Assembly: GCA_964465735.1 (NCBI GenBank)
Contig: CAYXKT010000111.1
Location: forward strand, 1 to 9,444
Origin: Erginobacter sp964465735
Lineage (GTDB): Bacteria > Auribacterota > Erginobacteria > Erginobacterales > Erginobacteraceae
Direction: 5' to 3'
Length of the DNA stretch: 9,444 bases
The notes below the pieces were generated by a model, which was not told the DNA's origin, did no database searches, and saw only the letters and a list, made by a program, of their open reading frames with translations. The position numbers and the translations under genes were made by a program. This document shows, piece after piece, positions 5,988 through 9,444 of the stretch (its first letter is position 1; each line of letters begins with the position of its first letter).

Positions 5988-5993
5988 GGGAGG
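5988..5993 (+). promoter_or_regulatory. Ribosome binding site that decides the flavoprotein start
   Basis: GGGAGG directly abuts an ATG at 5994, leaving no spacer, but is 6 nt from the ATG at 6000. The second ATG is therefore the likely start, and the upstream one would only add Met-Ser. Confidence 0.75.
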
Positions 5994-5999
5994 ATGAGT

Positions 6000-7205
6000 A
6001 TGGGTCAGCTCGCATACAAGTATCTTATTGTTGGCGGAGGCCTGGCGGGAGCTTCCGCTATTGCCGGGATCCGGGAAGAAGATTCAACCGGAACAATCTG
6101 TCTGCTCAGTAGTGAAAGGGATTTACCTTATAACCGGCCCCCGCTTTCCAAGAAATTATGGACCGGCGACAAGCAAATTGAGGAAATCTTCCTGCAGGAC
6201 TCAACGTATTACGATGAGAATCAGATCAAATTAAAATTAGGCGTCGTGGCGATAGCCCTTGATCGTGAGCGCAGGATCGTAATCGACGATGCGGGTAAAG
6301 AGTATCGCTACGAAAGGCTCCTTCTGGCTACGGGCGGTACCCCTCGCCGATTGACGATCCCCGGACACGATCTGAATGATCTCTGTTATTTTCGTTCTCT
6401 TCCTGACTACAAAAGCATCCGCGCCCGGGCCATCGAGGGGGCGTCCGCGTTGATCATCGGAGGAGGATTCATCGGTTCGGAACTGGCCGCGGCCCTGCGG
6501 ATGAACAAACTCAAAGTTACGATGGTCTTTCCCGATGAGAATATTTGCCAGAAAGTAATCCCACCACCTCTGGCAAAGGAGATACAAAACGATTATGTCC
6601 GTCGGGGGATAACTATCCTGAATGAGGATATCCCCATTGCCATCTTGAAAGAGGATGAGAGGTTTCTAACCCAGACAAAAAAAGGGTCCAGGATCCGGTC
6701 AGACATAGTGATCGCCGGAATCGGGATCCAACCCAATATGAAGCTGGCCGCGGCAGCCGGATTGGAGGCAGTCAATGGGATCTCGGTGAATGAATACCTG
6801 CAGACCACCGATCCGGATATCTTTGCCGCGGGCGATAACGCCTATTTCCCCTGTAAGGCGCTCGGAGAAAAAGTGCGTTTTGAGCATTGGGATAACGCCT
6901 TGAATCAGGGAAAACACGTCGGCAGGAATATGGCGGGAGCGGCCGAACCCTTTGAATATCTTCCCTATTTCTTTTCCGATCTATTTGACTTTGGATATGA
7001 AGCCGTGGGAGATGTCAGTACCAGGCTTAAAACATCCGTGGATTGGCAGGAGATCAATCACAAGGGGACCATTTATTATTTAAAAGAAGATGTGATCCGG
7101 GGGGTTTTGTTTTGCAATCTCTGGGATAAAGTCGATGAGGCCCGGCGATGGATTACGAACCGGGCCAACATCCGCGATATTTCGCGGAACGCAACAAATC
7201 TATAG
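6000..7205 (+). CDS. FAD/NAD(P)H-dependent oxidoreductase, ferredoxin-reductase/AIF type
   Basis: A 401-residue soluble flavoprotein of the pyridine nucleotide-disulfide oxidoreductase fold, in the group of ferredoxin/rubredoxin reductases, BphA4 and AIF-like enzymes, which move electrons from NAD(P)H through FAD to a small redox partner. Seen in order: FAD-binding VGGGLAG (11-17), the group-typical PYNRPPLSK (43-51), LLLATGG (107-113), NAD(P)-binding IIGGGFIGSE (152-161), and the second FAD motif DPDIFAAGDNA (271-281). The C-terminal dimerisation-type domain has FFSDLFDFGYEAVGD (324-338). No CxxxxC redox disulfide is present, so it is not a thioredoxin- or lipoamide-type reductase. It is the first gene of the operon, 18 nt before the pteridine-reductase-like SDR. 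Partner and substrate cannot be read from the sequence; a link to pterin or folate reduction is only suggested by position. Confidence 0.85.
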   Translation: MGQLAYKYLIVGGGLAGASAIAGIREEDSTGTICLLSSERDLPYNRPPLSKKLWTGDKQIEEIFLQDSTYYDENQIKLKLGVVAIALDRERRIVIDDAGKEYRYERLLLATGGTPRRLTIPGHDLNDLCYFRSLPDYKSIRARAIEGASALIIGGGFIGSELAAALRMNKLKVTMVFPDENICQKVIPPPLAKEIQNDYVRRGITILNEDIPIAILKEDERFLTQTKKGSRIRSDIVIAGIGIQPNMKLAAAAGLEAVNGISVNEYLQTTDPDIFAAGDNAYFPCKALGEKVRFEHWDNALNQGKHVGRNMAGAAEPFEYLPYFFSDLFDFGYEAVGDVSTRLKTSVDWQEINHKGTIYYLKEDVIRGVLFCNLWDKVDEARRWITNRANIRDISRNATNL

Positions 7206-7223
7206 GCATCCATTGGAGACGCA

Positions 7224-7958
7224 ATGCCTGAAGATCTGAAAGGGAAGAAGGCGCTTGTCACCGGCGCTCCGAGACGAATCGGACGCGCTATTACTCTCGC
7301 TCTGGCCCGAAAAGGCGTGGATATCGCCGTCCATTACTTAGATCAAATGGAAGAAGCGGAGGCCCTTTGTGAGGAAGTACGGGCATTAAAGGTGGACGCG
7401 TGGGCGGTCCAGGCGGATTTTACCCGGCCTGGGGAATATGAAACGCTCATCTCAAGGACGATCAGTCAGACCGGATCTTTGGAGATCTTGGTCAATAACG
7501 CATCGGCATTCTCGGCGGACCATCTGGAGGATATGAATTTCGCCGGACTGATGAACAAGATTGAGATCAACGCCTGGGTCCCCTTTTTATTGAGCAGAGA
7601 ATTCGGACGGGGAAGAGAAGGAAATATTGTCAATATCCTCGACACCAAGATCAGGGCGCAGGATCTCGATCACGCTTCTTATATCTTGAGCAAAAAAATG
7701 CTGGCAACTTTGACACAGATGATGGCGCTGGAGTTCGGACCGGCGATCAGGGTCAATGCGATAGCTCCCGGCCTGATCCTGCCGCCGGCCGGGAAAGACG
7801 AAACATATCTTGCCCGCCTCGCGCAAGATATCCCGCTGAAACGCTCCGGGAACCCGGAATATATTGCCTCGGCGGTGATCTATCTGCTTACCAACGATTT
7901 TATGACCGGTCAGGTTCTCTTTGTGGATGGCGGTCGGCATTTGAAGGGAGAAACATAA
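7224..7958 (+). CDS. folM: SDR of the pteridine reductase type (FolM/PTR1-like)
   Basis: A 244-residue short-chain dehydrogenase/reductase. Seen: cofactor motif TGAPRRIGR (13-21), with the basic residues that in PTR1 and FolM go with NADPH use; VHY (36-38); NNAS (91-94); active-site YxxxK as Y153 and K157; and PG at 182-183. The catalytic SDR serine is replaced by D140, exactly 13 residues before Y153, the same Asp-Tyr-Lys arrangement as in pteridine reductase 1 (D181, Y194, K198). In that family the enzyme reduces dihydrobiopterin, dihydromonapterin or dihydrofolate with NADPH. Overlap with folB (TAATG) and with folK and folE behind it strongly supports a pterin role. GGAG at 7215-7218 supports the start. 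It may stand in for DHFR or make tetrahydromonapterin; the sequence does not decide. The symbol is by family, not proven orthology. Confidence 0.8.
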   Translation: MPEDLKGKKALVTGAPRRIGRAITLALARKGVDIAVHYLDQMEEAEALCEEVRALKVDAWAVQADFTRPGEYETLISRTISQTGSLEILVNNASAFSADHLEDMNFAGLMNKIEINAWVPFLLSREFGRGREGNIVNILDTKIRAQDLDHASYILSKKMLATLTQMMALEFGPAIRVNAIAPGLILPPAGKDETYLARLAQDIPLKRSGNPEYIASAVIYLLTNDFMTGQVLFVDGGRHLKGET

Positions 7959-8314
7959 TGGACCACATCATTATCAGTGACTTAAGCGCTCGTTGCATCC
8001 TCGGGATTGGCGACGAGGAACGCCGGGAAAAACAGGATGTGATCGCGAATATTGTCTTATCCGCGGATCTCCGGGAAGCGGGCCAAACGGACCGGTTTGA
8101 AAATGCCTTAGATTATCGCGAACTAAAAAAAAGAGTACTCCGCCTCATTGAAAGTTCCAACTTCTTCCTGGTCGAGGCACTGGCCGAAGCAATCGCGGCG
8201 GTTTGTCTGGAGAATGAAAAAGTTATCACCGCTCAGGTTCGAGTCGATAAACCTATGGCTCTTCGTTTCGCCCGCAGCGTCGGGGTAGAGATCATCCGAA
8301 CACGGCAAGACTGA
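7958..8314 (+). CDS. folB: Dihydroneopterin aldolase / dihydroneopterin triphosphate epimerase family
   Basis: A 118-residue tunnelling-fold enzyme. FolB cleaves 7,8-dihydroneopterin to 6-hydroxymethyl-7,8-dihydropterin and glycolaldehyde; its relative FolX epimerises dihydroneopterin triphosphate to the monapterin form. Residues lining up with S. aureus FolB catalytic and binding residues are all present: E21 (E22), Y53 (Y54), E73 (E74) and K98 (K100). However, the GIGDEERREKQD start, ALDYRELKK and the DKPMALRFARSVGVEI end resemble E. coli FolX (IGIKEEE...RQD, ALNYR, DKLHALRYADSV) more than a typical FolB with its HHG and PIPG-type motifs. FolK next door favours the aldolase role and the FolM-like neighbour favours FolX; bifunctional activity is known in the family. 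It overlaps the SDR stop by one base, and AGGGAG (7945-7950) gives a good ribosome site. Confidence 0.82.
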   Translation: MDHIIISDLSARCILGIGDEERREKQDVIANIVLSADLREAGQTDRFENALDYRELKKRVLRLIESSNFFLVEALAEAIAAVCLENEKVITAQVRVDKPMALRFARSVGVEIIRTRQD

Positions 8315-8316
8315 CT

Positions 8317-8838
8317 ATGGCAAAGGCTTTTATCAGCGTCGCCTCCAATATCGACCCGGCCAAGAATATTAAAGAAGCATTGAGGTTGCTTTCAGCCAGA
8401 ACCCCCATCGAGAAGATATCAACTGTCTATCATACCGAACCGGAACTTCGGCCCGAGCAATCCTGGTACTACAACTGTGTCGTAGCGATCGATACCGATC
8501 TCCGCCCCGAAGAGATAAAATATAATTTATTGAGGAGAATTGAAAACAAGCTGGGTCGCAAAAGGTCCGCCGACAAATTTGCCGCCCGGCCGATCGATCT
8601 CGATCTCATCCTCTATGAGGGAGTGACGGCTGAAAACCCGGAACTGCCCCTCCCGGACCCGGAAATTTTTGAAAGGCCGTATCTTCTCGCGGCATTGAGA
8701 GAGCTGTCACCCGAGTTGGAGTTAAAAGAACCCAAAACGGCACGGTTCTCCACGGACACAATCTTGCCTGAGATGGAAATCCTGGAGAGTTACACCAAGC
8801 TTTTGAGATCGGAGGTTTTCTATGGCGCCCGACATTGA
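8317..8838 (+). CDS. folK: 2-amino-4-hydroxy-6-hydroxymethyldihydropteridine pyrophosphokinase (HPPK)
   Basis: A 173-residue cytoplasmic kinase that transfers pyrophosphate from ATP to 6-hydroxymethyl-7,8-dihydropterin, making the substrate of dihydropteroate synthase. Seen: an N-terminal FISVASNIDPAKNIKEAL that stands for the usual SLGSNLGD..NL..A; YHTEPEL...WYYNCVV (38-56) for the TxPxG...FxN region; the diagnostic RPIDLDLILY (91-100) with magnesium ligands D94 and D96; and LPDPEIFERPYLLAALREL (112-130), matching the P.HPR..ERPFVL motif. The family's first motif is atypical here (VAS for LGS), but the catalytic core is complete. It starts 2 nt after folB without a strong ribosome site, so coupling to folB is likely. 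It overlaps folE by 17 nt. No folP follows within the window. Confidence 0.92.
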   Translation: MAKAFISVASNIDPAKNIKEALRLLSARTPIEKISTVYHTEPELRPEQSWYYNCVVAIDTDLRPEEIKYNLLRRIENKLGRKRSADKFAARPIDLDLILYEGVTAENPELPLPDPEIFERPYLLAALRELSPELELKEPKTARFSTDTILPEMEILESYTKLLRSEVFYGARH

Positions 8839-9394
8839 AAAGATCAAAGAGTATGTGAGAGGCATCTTAATCGAAATTGGGGAAGATCCGGATCGGGATG
8901 GGCTACTCAAAACACCGGAACGCGTGGCCAGATCCTTGAGTTTTTTAACCTCAGGGTACAGTCAGGACCCTCAGAAGGTTCTCAATCAGGCGTGTTTCAG
9001 TCAGCAGACGAACAGTATGATCGTGGTCAAGAATATCGAGGTTTACAGCCTTTGCGAGCACCACCTGCTGCCCTTTTTCGGACGTTGTCACGTGGGCTAT
9101 ATCTGCGATGGAAAAGTTCCCGGCTGCAGCAAGATCGCCCGGATGGTGGACGCATACGCCCGCCGGCTCCAAATCCAGGAACGACTGACAGAAGAGATCT
9201 CCTATGCCATACAGGAAACGGTGGAGGCCATCGGTGTCGCGGTGATCATTGAAGCCAGGCATCTTTGTATGATGATGCGAGGCGTGGAAAAACAGAATTC
9301 AGTTCTCGTAACCTCCTCAATGCTGGGCACCTTCCGTGACCGGCCCGCCACCAGAAATGAATTTCTATCTTTGATCGATCGCGAAAAGTTTTAA
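8822..9394 (+). CDS. folE: GTP cyclohydrolase I (type IA)
   Basis: A 190-residue enzyme that converts GTP to 7,8-dihydroneopterin triphosphate, the first step of folate and pterin synthesis, as a toroidal decamer. Zinc ligands C78, H81 (in LCEHHLLPF) and C149 (in RHLCMMMRGV) have the same 71-residue spacing as C110-C181 of E. coli. H80 matches the catalytic H112. KTPERVA (30-36), SKIARMVDAYARRLQ (103-117), QERLT (119-123) and KQNS (157-160) are all standard. Length is usual for a bacterial FolE. The start is set by GGAGG (8811-8815) 6 nt upstream, inside folK, so the two genes overlap. The gene closes the operon, and one base after its TAA a MITE begins, whose putative target duplication TTAAA (9391-9395) contains the stop codon. 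Confidence 0.97.
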   Translation: MAPDIEKIKEYVRGILIEIGEDPDRDGLLKTPERVARSLSFLTSGYSQDPQKVLNQACFSQQTNSMIVVKNIEVYSLCEHHLLPFFGRCHVGYICDGKVPGCSKIARMVDAYARRLQIQERLTEEISYAIQETVEAIGVAVIIEARHLCMMMRGVEKQNSVLVTSSMLGTFRDRPATRNEFLSLIDREKF

Positions 9395-9395
9395 A

Positions 9396-9444
9396 CCTAA
9401 GTTGAGCGATTATTGCGGATGAAATGTGCTAAGATTTTGCCGGC
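9396..9444 (+). mobile_element. MITE family A, partial copy cut by the window end
   Basis: The sequence is identical to the left end of the 903-1063 element at 47 of 49 positions, with differences at element bases 30 and 46. It is in the same orientation as that copy and opposite to the one at 1-52. The rest lies outside the window, so the second inverted repeat and target duplication are unseen. Its terminal repeat could form a hairpin downstream of folE. Confidence 0.82.

Noticed and set aside
5994..5999. ATG at 5994 as start of the flavoprotein
   Set aside because: GGGAGG touches it directly with no spacer; the ATG at 6000 has a proper 6-nt spacing.
1..9444. CRISPR array, tRNA or rRNA genes
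   Set aside because: No regularly spaced short direct repeats, tRNA-like cloverleaf with a TTCRANNY arm, or rRNA-like conserved stretch was seen on either strand.

Overview
The window looks like a piece of chromosome from an uncultured, Gram-negative-type bacterium, probably a metagenome contig. The basis is a 1136-residue secreted protein with Thr-Pro linkers, parallel beta-helix domains and DxDGDG-type repeats. I associate that style with PVC-group and related candidate phyla such as Omnitrophota or Aureabacteria, but the lineage is a guess. Both window ends fall inside copies of one short inverted-repeat element, as expected when an assembly stops at a dispersed repeat.

The left part (1-2200) is a worn accessory strip. 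It holds an intact hemerythrin-like gene on the minus strand, two short unrecognised open frames, a complete 161-bp MITE with a 5-bp target duplication, a hicB-hicA toxin-antitoxin operon in which both genes are broken, a second unrelated MITE of about 145 bp, and the remains of an integron-type tyrosine recombinase. The middle (2345-5755) is a single large, C/G-ending-codon-rich gene for an exported two-beta-helix protein. It ends in five exact 120-bp units and a likely terminator.

The right part (6000-9394) is a tight plus-strand operon of five genes: an FAD/NAD(P)H ferredoxin-reductase-type flavoprotein, a pteridine-reductase-like SDR (FolM/PTR1 type), FolB/FolX, FolK and FolE. Genes are separated by 18, -1, 2 and -17 nt. 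FolE opens GTP to dihydroneopterin triphosphate, FolB/FolX acts on the side chain, FolK pyrophosphorylates 6-hydroxymethyl-dihydropterin, and the SDR probably reduces a dihydropterin or dihydrofolate. FolP, FolC and FolA are not in the window. The role of the flavoprotein is open.

No entirely new system is evident. The points most worth following are the three MITE copies that all sit just behind a stop codon, the hicA frameshift exactly at the catalytic histidine, the phased repeat protein, and the flavoprotein-pterin operon with its FolM/FolX flavour.
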